Positions 16,550-25,564 of a stretch of 64,000 nt of DNA are shown here, in pieces. The notes under the pieces were generated by a model. The model made no database searches, was not told where the DNA came from, and saw only the letters and a list, made by a program, of their open reading frames with translations. This DNA is from Salinibacterium sp. NG253 (GTDB lineage Bacteria > Actinomycetota > Actinomycetes > Actinomycetales > Microbacteriaceae). The first letter of the stretch is position 1; each line of letters starts with the position of its first letter. A program made the position numbers and the translations under genes. The stretch spans positions 1,736,378-1,800,377 of the forward strand of contig NZ_JADYWF010000001.1 of NCBI RefSeq assembly GCF_015864945.1. Reading direction: 5' to 3'.

Positions 16550-16588
16550 GCGCTGGTCGTCCGCCACCCGAAGGCGGACGACCAGCGC
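16550..16588 (+). terminator. 16-bp perfect hairpin between binding-protein and permease genes
   Basis: Left arm 16550-16565 (gcgctggtcgtccgcc) pairs perfectly with 16573-16588 around a 7-base loop; ctcctttcg follows. In ABC operons such a hairpin usually acts as a leaky terminator or a 3' stabiliser that raises binding-protein levels above permease levels. Confidence 0.7.
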
Positions 16589-16608
16589 TCCTTTCGAAGG
16601 ATCGCTCC

Positions 16609-17490
16609 ATGAAGCCGAACCGTACGGTCACCCCGTATCTGTTCTTGGTGCCCGCCATGGCGGTTTTCGGCTTCGCCGTGCTGTTCCCGGTCATCATGAC
16701 TTTTGCCTACAGCTTCACGGAGTGGAACGGCTACGGCGCCATGGTTTTTGTCGGCATCGACAATTACGTCAAGGCCGCCCAGGATGTTCTGTTTCGCGAT
16801 TCTTTCGTGCACGTTCTCATCTACATCGCGATCACGATCGTGCTTGAGGTTGTCGTCGGCCTGGTGCTCGCGGGTCTCGTGAGCGTACGCCGCCGCGGCT
16901 CTCTTTGGTTTCGGGTCGCTATCTTCACCCCGGTGATGCTCCCGATGGTCGTCGTGGCGGTGCTGTGGGCATTCGTCTACAACAACGACTTCGGTCTCCT
17001 CAATGCCGCCCTGCAGACCTTGGGCCTAGAAGACCTCCAACGGGTGTGGCTCGGCGACACCTCCACCGCGCTGATCGCGGTGAGCGTGGTCTCCGGCTGG
17101 GTATATGCCGGTTTCTACATGACCATCTTCTATGCGGCTTTCAATCAAGTGCCCACCGAAGTCATTGAGGCAGCCCGCCTCGATGGTGCTGGCGAATGGC
17201 AGCTGTTTCGCCGCATCAAGGTTCCGATGATCCGCAACGCGATCACAGTCGCGCTCTTGCTCTGCATCACCGGTGGCTTCCAAGGCTTCGACCTCTTCTA
17301 TGTCATGACCAATGGTGGGCCCTACGGTGCCACCGAGATCCCCACCACCTATCTCGTAAAGTCTGTATTCACTTTCCAGAATGTTGGTTACGGATCCGCG
17401 ATGGCTGTCGTGCTCACCGTGGTCGTAGTAGGGCTCGGGCTGATCTTCACGAGAGTTAATCGCGAGAAGCCTGAGGAGGTGCGCTCATGA
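16609..17490 (+). CDS. Sugar ABC transporter permease (MalF/UgpA type)
   Basis: 293 residues with six transmembrane helices and the cytoplasmic EAA loop as EVIEAARLDGAGEWQLFRRI near 186-205, which docks on the ATPase. The N-terminus (YLFLVPAMAVFGFAVLFPVI) is the usual first helix of family 1 carbohydrate permeases. ATG follows cgaaggatcgctcc. Its last codons overlap the next permease gene by ATGA. Forms a heterodimer with the next gene product. Confidence 0.92.
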   Translation: MKPNRTVTPYLFLVPAMAVFGFAVLFPVIMTFAYSFTEWNGYGAMVFVGIDNYVKAAQDVLFRDSFVHVLIYIAITIVLEVVVGLVLAGLVSVRRRGSLWFRVAIFTPVMLPMVVVAVLWAFVYNNDFGLLNAALQTLGLEDLQRVWLGDTSTALIAVSVVSGWVYAGFYMTIFYAAFNQVPTEVIEAARLDGAGEWQLFRRIKVPMIRNAITVALLLCITGGFQGFDLFYVMTNGGPYGATEIPTTYLVKSVFTFQNVGYGSAMAVVLTVVVVGLGLIFTRVNREKPEEVRS

Positions 17491-18383
17491 GTATCGACGC
17501 CAGCAACAAGCAATTCGATTCAGCCCGTACGCACACCGCGAAGCATCACGCCGGCCGGCGCACTCCCTTGCGGATCGCCGATGTGCTCTTCACCGCGGCG
17601 CTCATCGTCATCGCCGTCGTGTTCTTCTTTCCGATGCTCTGGATGGTGTTCTCGAGCTTCAAGACCAACTCGGCGATTTTTGCAACGCCCTTCGCTCTCC
17701 CGACCGAGATCGACTTCGGCCGCTGGGTGGAAGCGTTCGAGGTCGGCCACATCGGCCAGTACGCCCTGAACAGCGTGATCGTCACCGGAGCGTCGGTGCT
17801 CGCCATCCTTCTGCTCGGCGCTGCCGCTGCTTTCTCGTTCAGCCGCTACCGTTTTCGCGGTCGTAACCTGTTTATGGGGTTACTGGCTTTGGGCCTTCTG
17901 CTTCCGCTGCAGTCCTACTTCATCGCACAGTCCACGATGTTCACTCAGCTGGCCATCACCGACACCCGCTGGGCCTTGATCATCCCGTATACCGCGATGG
18001 GGCTGCCCCTGGCGGTCTACCTGCTCAAGGTCTATTTGGATGCCGTGCCCGACGAACTCTTCGAGGCCGCCCGCATCGATGGCGCCAGCGACCTGCGCAT
18101 CTTCGGCTCGATCGCGCTGCCGCTGCTGCGGCCCGGACTCGCTACCGTCGCAATCTTCTCCGCGCTCTCGAGCTGGAACGAGTTCTTGCTCGCCCTGCTC
18201 TACATTCAGGATGATGCGCTCAAGACCATCCCCACCGGACTCCTTGCATTCTCCAGCCGGTATGTAACTGACTACGGCCTGCTGTTTTCAGCGCTCTCGA
18301 TCGTGACGCTGCCCATGATCGTGATCTACATCGTCTTCAACAAGCAGATCGTGGAAGGCATCACGGCCGGTAGCGTGAAGTAG
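17487..18383 (+). CDS. Sugar ABC transporter permease (MalG/UgpE type)
   Basis: 298 residues, six transmembrane helices after a basic cytosolic N-terminus (HHAGRRTPLR). The EAA loop reads ELFEAARIDGASDLRIFGSI near 188-207. The C-terminal helix with VIYIVFNKQIVEGITAGSVK is the standard end of the MalG type. It is the last gene of the amino-sugar operon; the following helicase gene is convergent and begins (its stop) 30 bases further on. Confidence 0.92.
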   Translation: MSIDASNKQFDSARTHTAKHHAGRRTPLRIADVLFTAALIVIAVVFFFPMLWMVFSSFKTNSAIFATPFALPTEIDFGRWVEAFEVGHIGQYALNSVIVTGASVLAILLLGAAAAFSFSRYRFRGRNLFMGLLALGLLLPLQSYFIAQSTMFTQLAITDTRWALIIPYTAMGLPLAVYLLKVYLDAVPDELFEAARIDGASDLRIFGSIALPLLRPGLATVAIFSALSSWNEFLLALLYIQDDALKTIPTGLLAFSSRYVTDYGLLFSALSIVTLPMIVIYIVFNKQIVEGITAGSVK

Positions 18384-18412
18384 CTCCAGCAGCTCACGCG
18401 AGCCCGGGGGAG

Positions 18413-19711
18413 TCAGGCCTGAATAGCTGGGATGGGCTGGGCCCGCGACATGAACCGCACGACGTTTTCATCAACGATGATGTCACTCGGGCGCAGAGGC
18501 CGAGTCAGGTAGAGCCCTTCAAGCCTGCTGATGCGACTGAGGGCAACGTAGGTCTGGCCGGGAGCGAAAGAGCGTGGCCCGAGATCCACTATCGCGCTGT
18601 CGTAGGTCTTGCCCTGTGATTTGTGAATCGTGACCGCCCAGGCGAGCCGCAGCGGAAACTGCGTGAACTCGGCCACGACATCTTTGCGAAGCGCTTTCGT
18701 GCGCGCCGAGTACGAGTATTTGAACTTCTCCCACGCGACGGGCTTCACTTCGTAATCGCGCCCGTCGATCTCGACCCACACGGTGTCAGCAATCTTGACG
18801 ACAGTGCCGACGCTGCCATTGACCCAGCGCTGAGTGCCGCCCTCTTGAGTGTCGTTGCGCAAAAACATCACTTGTGCGCCCACCTTGAGCTCAAGGGATT
18901 CATCGGCGGGGTAGGCGCGACCGCCGAACTCTCCCGAAATTTCGGCTTTCGCCGTCAGCACTCGACCGGGGAGTCGCGCGAGCGCTGTCGCGTTGATGCG
19001 CGTGACGGTGCTGTTCGTGGTTGCGAGCGTAATCGTGCCGTCGTTGGGTGCGGGGCGCGCGCCCACCGCATTGAGGCGTCCTGCGATTTCAGCAGTGACG
19101 CCGTTGTGACGCACGGCATTGAGCATGTATTTGAACTCATCCTCATGCTGGCGATGGATGCTCGTGAGTTCGTAAATCGTGAGGTCAGTCTGTTGCCACA
19201 CGAGAGCGTCAAAGAACCAGATCGACTCGTAACGGTCTTCGAAGTAGGCCCGCTCATCCGGGTCGCCCGGAACCGGGGCCAGTTGATACGGATCACCGAA
19301 CAAGACGACCTGCACCCCGCCGAAGGGCTCTTTCTTGCGCTGACGAGCCTGCCGCAGACTGCGATCGATCGCGTCGAGAAGGTCAGCATTGACCATCGAC
19401 ACTTCATCAATCACGAGGGTCTCGATGGTGTTGAGCAGCTTGCGGAGTTGATCAGTCTGTTCGAGCTCGTGGTCGGCAATGACACCGATGGGCAATCGGA
19501 ACAGCGAATGGATGGTCTGCCCACCCACATTGAGCGCCGCAACTCCGGTGGGCGCACAGATCACAATTTGCTTCGATGTGTTGTGCGCGAGGTGATTGAG
19601 CAGCGTGGATTTACCCGTGCCGGCCCGCCCCGTAACGAAGAGGTTCTCCCGGGTCGTCTCGATGGCAGCAAAGACCGCTGCTTGCTCGGGCGACAGGGTA
19701 ATTTCGGACAC
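18413..19711 (-). CDS. Pif1/RecD-like superfamily 1B DNA helicase
   Basis: 432 residues. Motif I (Walker A) is VTGRAGTGKSTLL near 26-38, motif Ia ICAPTGVAAL, motif II (Walker B) LVIDEVSMVNADL near 98-110, motif III VVLFGDPYQLAPVPG, and the C-terminal motifs include AWAVTIHKSQGKTYD (motif V) and YVALSRISRLEGLYL (motif VI). These define bacterial Pif1-like 5'-3' helicases, which unwind forked or G-quadruplex DNA. There are no extra nuclease or UvrD C-terminal domains. Single gene facing away from the secreted-protein gene at 19807. Confidence 0.9.
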   Translation of the reverse strand: MSEITLSPEQAAVFAAIETTRENLFVTGRAGTGKSTLLNHLAHNTSKQIVICAPTGVAALNVGGQTIHSLFRLPIGVIADHELEQTDQLRKLLNTIETLVIDEVSMVNADLLDAIDRSLRQARQRKKEPFGGVQVVLFGDPYQLAPVPGDPDERAYFEDRYESIWFFDALVWQQTDLTIYELTSIHRQHEDEFKYMLNAVRHNGVTAEIAGRLNAVGARPAPNDGTITLATTNSTVTRINATALARLPGRVLTAKAEISGEFGGRAYPADESLELKVGAQVMFLRNDTQEGGTQRWVNGSVGTVVKIADTVWVEIDGRDYEVKPVAWEKFKYSYSARTKALRKDVVAEFTQFPLRLAWAVTIHKSQGKTYDSAIVDLGPRSFAPGQTYVALSRISRLEGLYLTRPLRPSDIIVDENVVRFMSRAQPIPAIQA

Positions 19712-19806
19712 CCAATCACCCTAATGCCGCACCTTGCTGGTCTCGTGCCCGCGCGCCACAATCTGTGGTTCATCTCCGGCGCACCTCAGCGGTTTAGGAT
19801 GTGTGA

Positions 19807-20847
19807 ATGCGTCGCGAGCTTGTTACCTGGTCAATCGTGTTTGGGCTGATTGTTGTCGCCTTCGTCACGACTGTCCTGATTGTGAACGCGACCCTGTTTA
19901 GCGCGAGCGGCTTTGTACGCAGTTATCTTGGCGCCCTCTCTCGCCATGACATGGCATCCGCCCTGCAGATTGCGGACATTGAACTGGCCGAAGATCACGG
20001 TGCGTCGTCCGACGATGGCTCGGGCGCGACGCCCATTGACACGACCGGTGCTGGGTCGATGCTGCTTGCTGGCTCGCACGATCTGTTGCGGCCCTCCGCG
20101 CTCAGCACGATTGAAGATGTTGCGCTCGTCTCGCGGGAGATCAACGACGATGGCTCCGAAACCGTCACCTTCGTGTTCGAACTCGACGGCGAAACCTCTC
20201 ACACCACGTTTACGGTGGAGCGCGATGGCACTCGTTTCGGCGTGTTCGCCGATTGGAAGTTCGTCACCGCGCCGCTCACTATCGTGCGGCTCACGGTCTC
20301 GAATACTCAAGAGTTCACCGCCAATGGCTCCGAATTTGTCACGCCCGCCCAAGACACTCCCGCGCCCTACGTGGTGTTGGCTCCCAGCAGTTTCGAGATC
20401 AGCCACTCCTCCACGTTCCTCACCGCCGAGCCAATAACCGTGGCTGCCACCGAACCCGGCGGCACTATCCGTGCGCGGCTTGAGCCCGTCGCGAACCAAA
20501 CCATGGTTTCCCAGGTGCAACGCCAAGTAAACGACTACCTCGATGGATGCGCCACTCAGGTTGTGCTGCTGCCGACCGGCTGTCCGTTTGGCCAGCCCAT
20601 GGCCAACCGCATCGTCACCACTCCGGAGTGGAGCATGGCGAGCTATCCCGAGGTTTCGCTCGTGCCTGGTTCTGAGACAGGAAGCTGGCTTATGCCAGAG
20701 ACGGATGCCGCAGCGCACCTCAAGGTCGATGTCCGTTCCATTTTCGATGGCTCCGTTTCGAGCTTCGATGAAGACGTAGATTTCACCGCGAGTTACCTCG
20801 TTACGTTCTTGCCGGACGACCAGTTGCTCATCACCCCGCAGTACTAG
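19807..20847 (+). CDS. Secreted or membrane-anchored protein, unknown
   Basis: 346 residues; a single hydrophobic helix at about 8-28 (VFGLIVVAFVTTVLIVNATLF) with only a few residues before it suggests an N-terminal anchor with the bulk outside the cell. The exported part is rich in Asp, Ser and Thr with beta-strand character (SETVTFVFELDGETSHTTF) and contains two Cys near 249 and 257 (DGCATQVVLLPTGCPFGQ) that could form a disulfide. No family recognised. It lies in its own unit between the helicase and thrC. Confidence 0.65.
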   Translation: MRRELVTWSIVFGLIVVAFVTTVLIVNATLFSASGFVRSYLGALSRHDMASALQIADIELAEDHGASSDDGSGATPIDTTGAGSMLLAGSHDLLRPSALSTIEDVALVSREINDDGSETVTFVFELDGETSHTTFTVERDGTRFGVFADWKFVTAPLTIVRLTVSNTQEFTANGSEFVTPAQDTPAPYVVLAPSSFEISHSSTFLTAEPITVAATEPGGTIRARLEPVANQTMVSQVQRQVNDYLDGCATQVVLLPTGCPFGQPMANRIVTTPEWSMASYPEVSLVPGSETGSWLMPETDAAAHLKVDVRSIFDGSVSSFDEDVDFTASYLVTFLPDDQLLITPQY

Positions 20848-20898
20848 TCTTCCCCAGCCGATAAACTGGTGCCTCAGCGTCACGAAAGGTAGGACCGA

Positions 20899-22332
20899 TT
20901 GCAGTACACCTCTACGCGAGGCCACGCCCTCGGCTCGTACACCGATGTCATCCTCGAAGGTCTTGCGAGCGACGGCGGGTTGGCGGTCCCCGGGCCACTC
21001 CCGCAGGTCGATTCAGCCCTGCTCGAGTCGTGGCGCGATCTGAACTTTGCCGAACTCGCGACGGCGGTCATCTCACTGTTCGCGAACGACATTGCAGAAG
21101 ACGACCTCGCGCGCATTTGCCGCGCCGCGTACGACCCGGCCAAGTTTTCTACGAGCGAGATTGTTCCTGTCAGCGATCTCGGCAACGGTCTGACGCTTGT
21201 CGGTTTGTCCGAAGGCCCGACACTCGCCTTCAAAGACATCGCCATGCAGTTTCTTGGCGAAGCGCTGGATTTCGCTCTCGAAAAATCTAACGGCGTCCTC
21301 AACATTCTGGGCGCTACCTCCGGTGACACCGGTTCCGCCGCCGAGTACGCGATCCGCGGCAGAGAACGACTCAGCGCCTTCATGCTGTCGCCCCGCGGCC
21401 GCATGAGCGAGTTTCAACGAGCGCAGATGTATTCGCTGCAGGAGCCGAACATCCACAACCTCGTGGTCGACGGTGTTTTTGACGATTGCCAAGAGCTCGT
21501 CAAGGAGCTCTCGAGCGATGCTGCCTTCAAGCAGGCGCACAATTTGGGCGCTATGAACTCCATCAACTTTGGGCGAATCTCTGCGCAGATCGTCTACTAC
21601 TTCTGGTCATGGCTGCGCGTGACCGATGCCGTAGACGCGCACGACCGGGCCGACTTTGAGGTCTCTTTTTCAGTACCGTCCGGCAATTTCGGCAACGTGC
21701 TTTCGGGTCACTACGCGCGAACGATGGGCCTGCCCATTCGAAAGCTCGTCGTAGCGACAAACGAAAACAATGTCCTCGACGAGTTCTTCAGGACTGGTAT
21801 CTACCGCCCTCGTAACGCAGCAAATACGCTCGCCACGTCCAGCCCGTCTATGGATGTTTCTAAAGCATCCAACCTCGAGCGTTTTCTCTTCGACCTGCTC
21901 GGCAGCGATGCGGAACGCCTTCGTGGCCTCTGGCAGCAACTCGGCGCCGACGGTTTCGTAGACCTCACCACAGAGCAGCCACGCTTCCTAGAAGAGTTCG
22001 GAATCGTCAGCGGCACGAGCACTCACCAGGATCGTGTCAACACGATCCGGTCAGTCTTCGAGAGCACGCAGGTGCTGCTCGATCCGCACACCGCCGACGG
22101 TGTCACTGTCGCCCATGCCCACATTGAGCCCGGTATTCCGATGCTGGTCTTGGAAACGGCAAAGCCGGCAAAGTTCCCCGACGTCATCGCTGAGGCGCTC
22201 GGCCGCATTCCCACCACCGACGAGGCCTACCGCGAGATGCTCGAGCTTCCGCAGCACCAGATTGATATGCCCGCGGATCCGAACGAATTGCGCGCCTACA
22301 TCGCGGAGCACGCCCTCCACGCACGCTCCTAG
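20899..22332 (+). CDS. thrC: Threonine synthase (yeast/E. coli-type)
   Basis: 477 residues starting at TTG with ggtagga eight bases before it. It converts O-phosphohomoserine to threonine with PLP. The N-terminal YTSTRGHALGSYTDVILEGLASDGGL is the Thr_synth_N signature; the PLP lysine is in GPTLAFKDIAMQFLG near 114-116, and ILGATSGDTGSAAEYA binds the cofactor phosphate. The length fits the longer class II form rather than the short form usually found beside hom and thrB; those genes are not present here. Confidence 0.93.
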   Translation: MQYTSTRGHALGSYTDVILEGLASDGGLAVPGPLPQVDSALLESWRDLNFAELATAVISLFANDIAEDDLARICRAAYDPAKFSTSEIVPVSDLGNGLTLVGLSEGPTLAFKDIAMQFLGEALDFALEKSNGVLNILGATSGDTGSAAEYAIRGRERLSAFMLSPRGRMSEFQRAQMYSLQEPNIHNLVVDGVFDDCQELVKELSSDAAFKQAHNLGAMNSINFGRISAQIVYYFWSWLRVTDAVDAHDRADFEVSFSVPSGNFGNVLSGHYARTMGLPIRKLVVATNENNVLDEFFRTGIYRPRNAANTLATSSPSMDVSKASNLERFLFDLLGSDAERLRGLWQQLGADGFVDLTTEQPRFLEEFGIVSGTSTHQDRVNTIRSVFESTQVLLDPHTADGVTVAHAHIEPGIPMLVLETAKPAKFPDVIAEALGRIPTTDEAYREMLELPQHQIDMPADPNELRAYIAEHALHARS

Positions 22333-22371
22333 TCGGCAAGCCTCGCGCTGCCGCGCAAGCATGCGCCCGAA

Positions 22372-22397
22372 GCGCTTAGCGCTTAGCGCTTAGCGAG
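22372..22397. repeat. Tandem gcgcttagc repeat at the end of the CopD-CtaG gene
   Basis: Almost three perfect 9-base units (agcgcttag in register) cover the last two codons and stop of the leftward gene and the bases after it. Each unit places a TAA stop in the gene's frame, so it probably reflects replication slippage without effect on the protein. Confidence 0.7.
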
Positions 22398-24344
22398 CAT
22401 CTCGTTGTAGGCGTCGAGCTCGGCATCTCCGTCGCGGTCGGCCTTGCGGTCGTAGCGCACGGATGCCCGTCGATCGCTGCGTGACCACATGATGGCCACG
22501 GCGATGGCGAGCGCGATGGTCGGGATCTCGCCAACACTCCACGCGATGCCACCACCGATGCGTTGGTCTTCGAGCGCTGTCACGCCGTTATCCCAGCCCA
22601 TGGCGCCGTACCAGTCAGCCAGCAGCAGACCGGTTCCCGTCATGAGGCCCAAGCCAAAGAAGGCGTGGAACGCCATAGTGGCGAGCAAGATGAGTAGCCG
22701 GATGGGGTATGCCGTGCGGTGCGGCGACGGGTCGATTCCGATAAGCGACTGCACGAACAGGTAGCCGGAGGCCAAGAAGTGGATGATCATCCATTCGTGC
22801 CCGACGTGGTCGGTGGAAGCCCACCGGAACAGCGGCGTGTAGTAGAAGACCCAGAGCGAAACAACGAAGATGATCGCCGCAACAACCGGATGCCCGATCA
22901 CGGCCAGATACCGTGAGTGCACGATCCGCAGAATCCACTCACGGGCTCCGCGGCTGCCGTCAGTGCGTTTGGCGATCGCGCGCATCGCGAGCGTCACGGG
23001 CGCACCGGGCACGAGCAGCACCGGGATCATCATGCCGAGGGTCATGTGCCCGAGCATGTGCATCGAGAACAGGTAGCCCTCGTACACGTTCACGCCACCG
23101 TTGGTGATGTAGAACAGCAGCAGCATCCCGAGCACCCAGAACACGGTGCGGTAGATCGGCCAGGAGTCGCCGCGCTTGTGGAGGCGCCAGACGCCGGCGA
23201 GGTAGAAGAAGATCGCGAACGCGCAGATCAGCACCCAGATGAGGTCGAAGCTCCACAGGGTGAACAGGTTGCTTGCGGTCACGGTGGGGGGCAGCGGTGA
23301 ACCGGTGAGGTAGGCAGCGGGGGAGGAGTCGGGCAAATCAGCGGCCACGATCTCGGGAACAGGCGTGGGCGTCGTCGCCAGGGCGGCAGCTGCGCCCGAT
23401 GCGAGACCCATGAAGGCCAACTCAGCACTGACAATCCACCAGAACCATCCGCGCTGCTTGCGAGGGCTGGCTTCGAGGCGCCCGATTGCGTAGTTGCGGT
23501 ACACGGCGCCGAAGAGACCCAAGACAATGAGGGCAAAGACTTTGACGAGCACGAGGATGCCGTAGGGCGAGAGCAGGTTCGCCAAGTTCTCGACGCGAAT
23601 TTCTGCGCTCACATAGCCGGAGGCTGCCACCACGATGAAGCTCACGAGCGCGATGGTCGAGTAGCGGCGCAGCACGATACTCAGTCGGTCTTTAGTGAGG
23701 GCAGGGCGGGCGATGGCGATCGCGAGCAACCCGCCGAGCCAGAGGGCGGCAAAGACGAGGTGGAGAAATATGGCGCTGGTGGCGGCATCGTGGTCGGCGG
23801 TTCCGCCGCTGTGGCCTTGAAGCGCCATCGGTATGAGCCCTGCAACGGAGAGCACCAACACAAAGACGAGGGCGGTCATATTGCGCACGGCGAAGCAGAG
23901 AACGGTCACAACGGCCGCTATAAGCACTGTGGCAAGCCAGGCTTGACCTAGTTCGGTCGAGGTCAGAAAGCTTGCGAGAACGTCACCAAAGGCGCTGGAG
24001 AGGTCGATGGGCTGGTTGCGCACCGCCAGAAAGGTGAAAAACCCCGTGATGGCGGATGCCACAGCCCACACTGCGGCGCCTGCGGCCGCAAAGTCGAGAG
24101 TGATGTTGAATTCGTCGCGCTTCGGACTCATCGCGAAGACAGCGATCATGAGCCCGCCGATGGTCGCCGCAAGCCCAAGGTTCACGAAGAGCTTCGCGAT
24201 GGGCAGTCCCCAGCGCACGACAGCGCCCGGGTCAAGAAGAATCGGAACCGCAGCACCGCCACCGAACTGGAGGCCAGCAACAACCGCAATGGCTGCAACA
24301 AGGATCAGCAGGGCGGGTCCGGCGATCCGGCTGATTCTTAGCAC
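22383..24344 (-). CDS. CopD-CtaG fusion membrane protein
   Basis: 653 residues and about 14-15 hydrophobic helices. The first half (to about 310) resembles CopD copper resistance/uptake proteins, with helices such as IFLHLVFAALWLGGLLAI carrying the His typical of CopD. After a periplasmic linker rich in Pro/Thr, the second half (about 345-620) is CtaG_Cox11-type (caa3_CtaG) cytochrome oxidase assembly, with HMLGHMTLGMMIPVLLVPGAPVTL and DHVGHEWMIIHFLASGYLF, whose His/Met residues may bind copper. The fusion is common in actinobacteria and is thought to supply copper to cytochrome c oxidase. Ends at the tandem repeat. Confidence 0.88.
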   Translation of the reverse strand: MLRISRIAGPALLILVAAIAVVAGLQFGGGAAVPILLDPGAVVRWGLPIAKLFVNLGLAATIGGLMIAVFAMSPKRDEFNITLDFAAAGAAVWAVASAITGFFTFLAVRNQPIDLSSAFGDVLASFLTSTELGQAWLATVLIAAVVTVLCFAVRNMTALVFVLVLSVAGLIPMALQGHSGGTADHDAATSAIFLHLVFAALWLGGLLAIAIARPALTKDRLSIVLRRYSTIALVSFIVVAASGYVSAEIRVENLANLLSPYGILVLVKVFALIVLGLFGAVYRNYAIGRLEASPRKQRGWFWWIVSAELAFMGLASGAAAALATTPTPVPEIVAADLPDSSPAAYLTGSPLPPTVTASNLFTLWSFDLIWVLICAFAIFFYLAGVWRLHKRGDSWPIYRTVFWVLGMLLLFYITNGGVNVYEGYLFSMHMLGHMTLGMMIPVLLVPGAPVTLAMRAIAKRTDGSRGAREWILRIVHSRYLAVIGHPVVAAIIFVVSLWVFYYTPLFRWASTDHVGHEWMIIHFLASGYLFVQSLIGIDPSPHRTAYPIRLLILLATMAFHAFFGLGLMTGTGLLLADWYGAMGWDNGVTALEDQRIGGGIAWSVGEIPTIALAIAVAIMWSRSDRRASVRYDRKADRDGDAELDAYNEMLAKR

Positions 24345-24445
24345 CCCTCAAGAGTACTCGCGCTTATTCGGGAGTTCGCCCGGTCCAGCCGCCCGCGCCA
24401 GCGGCCGCAGCTCCGGAAGCGAGGGGAATCGCACCCAGAAAACAA

Positions 24446-24477
24446 AAAGGGCGACATCCCGGAGGATGTCGCCCTTT
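24446..24477 (-). terminator. Bidirectional-type terminator after the HU gene
   Basis: aaagggcgacatcc / ggatgtcgcccttt pair perfectly (14 bp) around a 4-base loop, 12 bases after the HU stop at 24490, followed on the minus strand by a T-run (TTTTTGTTTT on rc of aacaaaaa). Confidence 0.88.
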
Positions 24478-24489
24478 CAAAGTTGCTAC

Positions 24490-24780
24490 TTAGCCCTTGG
24501 CTGCTGCCTTGAGCTTGCTGCCTGCGCTGAGCTTTACGCCGTGGCTGGCCTTGATCTCGATAGCTTCACCCGTCTGCGGGTTACGGCCGGTGCGAGCCTC
24601 GCGGAAGGTACGCTCTGCAGCCATCCATCCGGGGATCGAAACCTTGGTTCCTTCGCCGACCGACTTCGAGAGTACGGAGAAGAATGCGTCAACGACGCCG
24701 GAAACGGCAGCCTGGCTCTGGCCAGACTCTGCGGCAACCGCCGCTACGAATTCAGTACGGTTTAGCGACTTGTCAGCCAT
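24490..24780 (-). CDS. hup: HU-family DNA-binding protein
   Basis: 96 residues of the HU/IHF type: helical dimerisation half (MADKSLNRTEFVAAVAAESG), then the beta-arm PGWMAAERTFREARTGRNPQTGE with the conserved arm-tip proline in RNPQTGE, and a short Lys/Ala tail (GSKLKAAAKG). It bends and compacts DNA in the nucleoid. There is no long Lys/Ala-rich tail as in mycobacterial HupB. The gene has its own leader with gaggacc, after a hairpin at 24815-24842 that follows rpsN. Confidence 0.93.
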   Translation of the reverse strand: MADKSLNRTEFVAAVAAESGQSQAAVSGVVDAFFSVLSKSVGEGTKVSIPGWMAAERTFREARTGRNPQTGEAIEIKASHGVKLSAGSKLKAAAKG

Positions 24781-24814
24781 AAGGTGGTCCTCCTCGGACG
24801 TAGTGCAGTTAGTT

Positions 24815-24842
24815 GTTCCGAAACGTTAGAAAACGTCGGAAC
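24815..24842 (-). terminator. Hairpin between rpsN and the HU gene
   Basis: gttccg...cggaac arms extended by aacgt/acgtt pairing around a small loop lie ten bases after the rpsN stop. No T-run follows, so termination would be partial. Confidence 0.4.
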
Positions 24843-24852
24843 CGCTTGGAAT

Positions 24853-25158
24853 CTACCAGCTTGACTTGGTAATTCCGGGCAACTCGCCCCGGTGAGCCAT
24901 TTCACGGAAGCGAACACGGGAAACACCGAACTGCTTGAGGTATCCACGGGGACGTCCGTCAATGGCGTCGCGACCGCGTACGCGGATCGGCGAAGCATCG
25001 CGGGGGAGCTTCTGAAGTCCGAGGCGTGCAGCCTCGCGTGACTCGTCAGTTCCGGCGGGGTCGACGAGAGCCTTCTTCAGCTCGAGACGACGCTCGGCGT
25101 AACGCGCAACGATAACTTTGCGCTGTTCGTTCTTTGCAATCTTGCTCTTCTTAGCCAT
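24853..25158 (-). CDS. rpsN: 30S ribosomal protein S14, zinc-free type
   Basis: 101 residues. The long form without CxxC pairs (KYAERR-like [61 protein letters not shown]) is the C-minus paralogue that replaces the zinc-binding S14 (encoded in the spc operon) when zinc is scarce. It is the last gene of rpmB-rpmG-rpsN, just downstream of zur and znuACB, which fits Zur control. Confidence 0.95.
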   Translation of the reverse strand: MAKKSKIAKNEQRKVIVARYAERRLELKKALVDPAGTDESREAARLGLQKLPRDASPIRVRGRDAIDGRPRGYLKQFGVSRVRFREMAHRGELPGITKSSW

Positions 25159-25160
25159 GT

Positions 25161-25328
25161 TTAGCGCTCCTCGCGGAATTCAACGTGCTTGCGAACCACC
25201 GGGTCGTACTTCTTGAGTACGAGGCGGTCGGGGTTGTTGCGACGGTTCTTGCGCGTCACATAGGTGTAGCCCGTTCCAGCAGTTGAACGGAGCTTGATGA
25301 TCGGACGTACGTCCTGTGCCTTTGCCAT
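25161..25328 (-). CDS. rpmG: 50S ribosomal protein L33, zinc-free type
   Basis: 55 residues starting [20 protein letters not shown] and ending [11 protein letters not shown]. The usual CxxC...CxxC zinc ribbon is absent ([21 protein letters not shown] instead), so this is the alternative L33 made under zinc limitation. Its ATG overlaps the rpmB stop (TAATG) and rpsN starts two bases after its stop, so the three are cotranslated. It is too short to be prominent in ORF scans but is unmistakable. Confidence 0.95.
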   Translation of the reverse strand: MAKAQDVRPIIKLRSTAGTGYTYVTRKNRRNNPDRLVLKKYDPVVRKHVEFREER

Positions 25329-25564
25329 TAGATTTTCTCCCCACGTGCAAGGAGGTCCTTGACAACGGATTCGATGCCACGAGCGTCAATTACCTTGATG
25401 CCCTTTGCGGACAGCTGAAGAGTTACGTTGCGGCGAAGCGACGGTACGTAGTACGTCTTCTTCTGGATGTTCGGGTCGAAACGACGCTTGGTGCGACGGT
25501 GCGAGTGCGAGATTGCGTGTCCGAAGCCGGGAATGGCGCCGGTCACTTGGCAGGTTGCTGCCAT
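25328..25564 (-). CDS. rpmB: 50S ribosomal protein L28
   Basis: 78 residues: [20 protein letters not shown], then [14 protein letters not shown] and [17 protein letters not shown]. Only one Cys is present, so the zinc-binding set of the C-plus paralogue is missing. First of the three alternative ribosomal protein genes, with ggag seven bases before the ATG. A 160-base gap separates it from zur and holds the inverted repeat ATACCG/CGGTAT (25703-25723), which could be a weak terminator or promoter element. Confidence 0.95.
   Translation of the reverse strand: MAATCQVTGAIPGFGHAISHSHRRTKRRFDPNIQKKTYYVPSLRRNVTLQLSAKGIKVIDARGIESVVKDLLARGEKI

Noticed and set aside
18623-19849. 408-codon frame antisense to the Pif1-like helicase
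   Set aside because: Antisense shadow; helicase motifs on the minus strand are complete.
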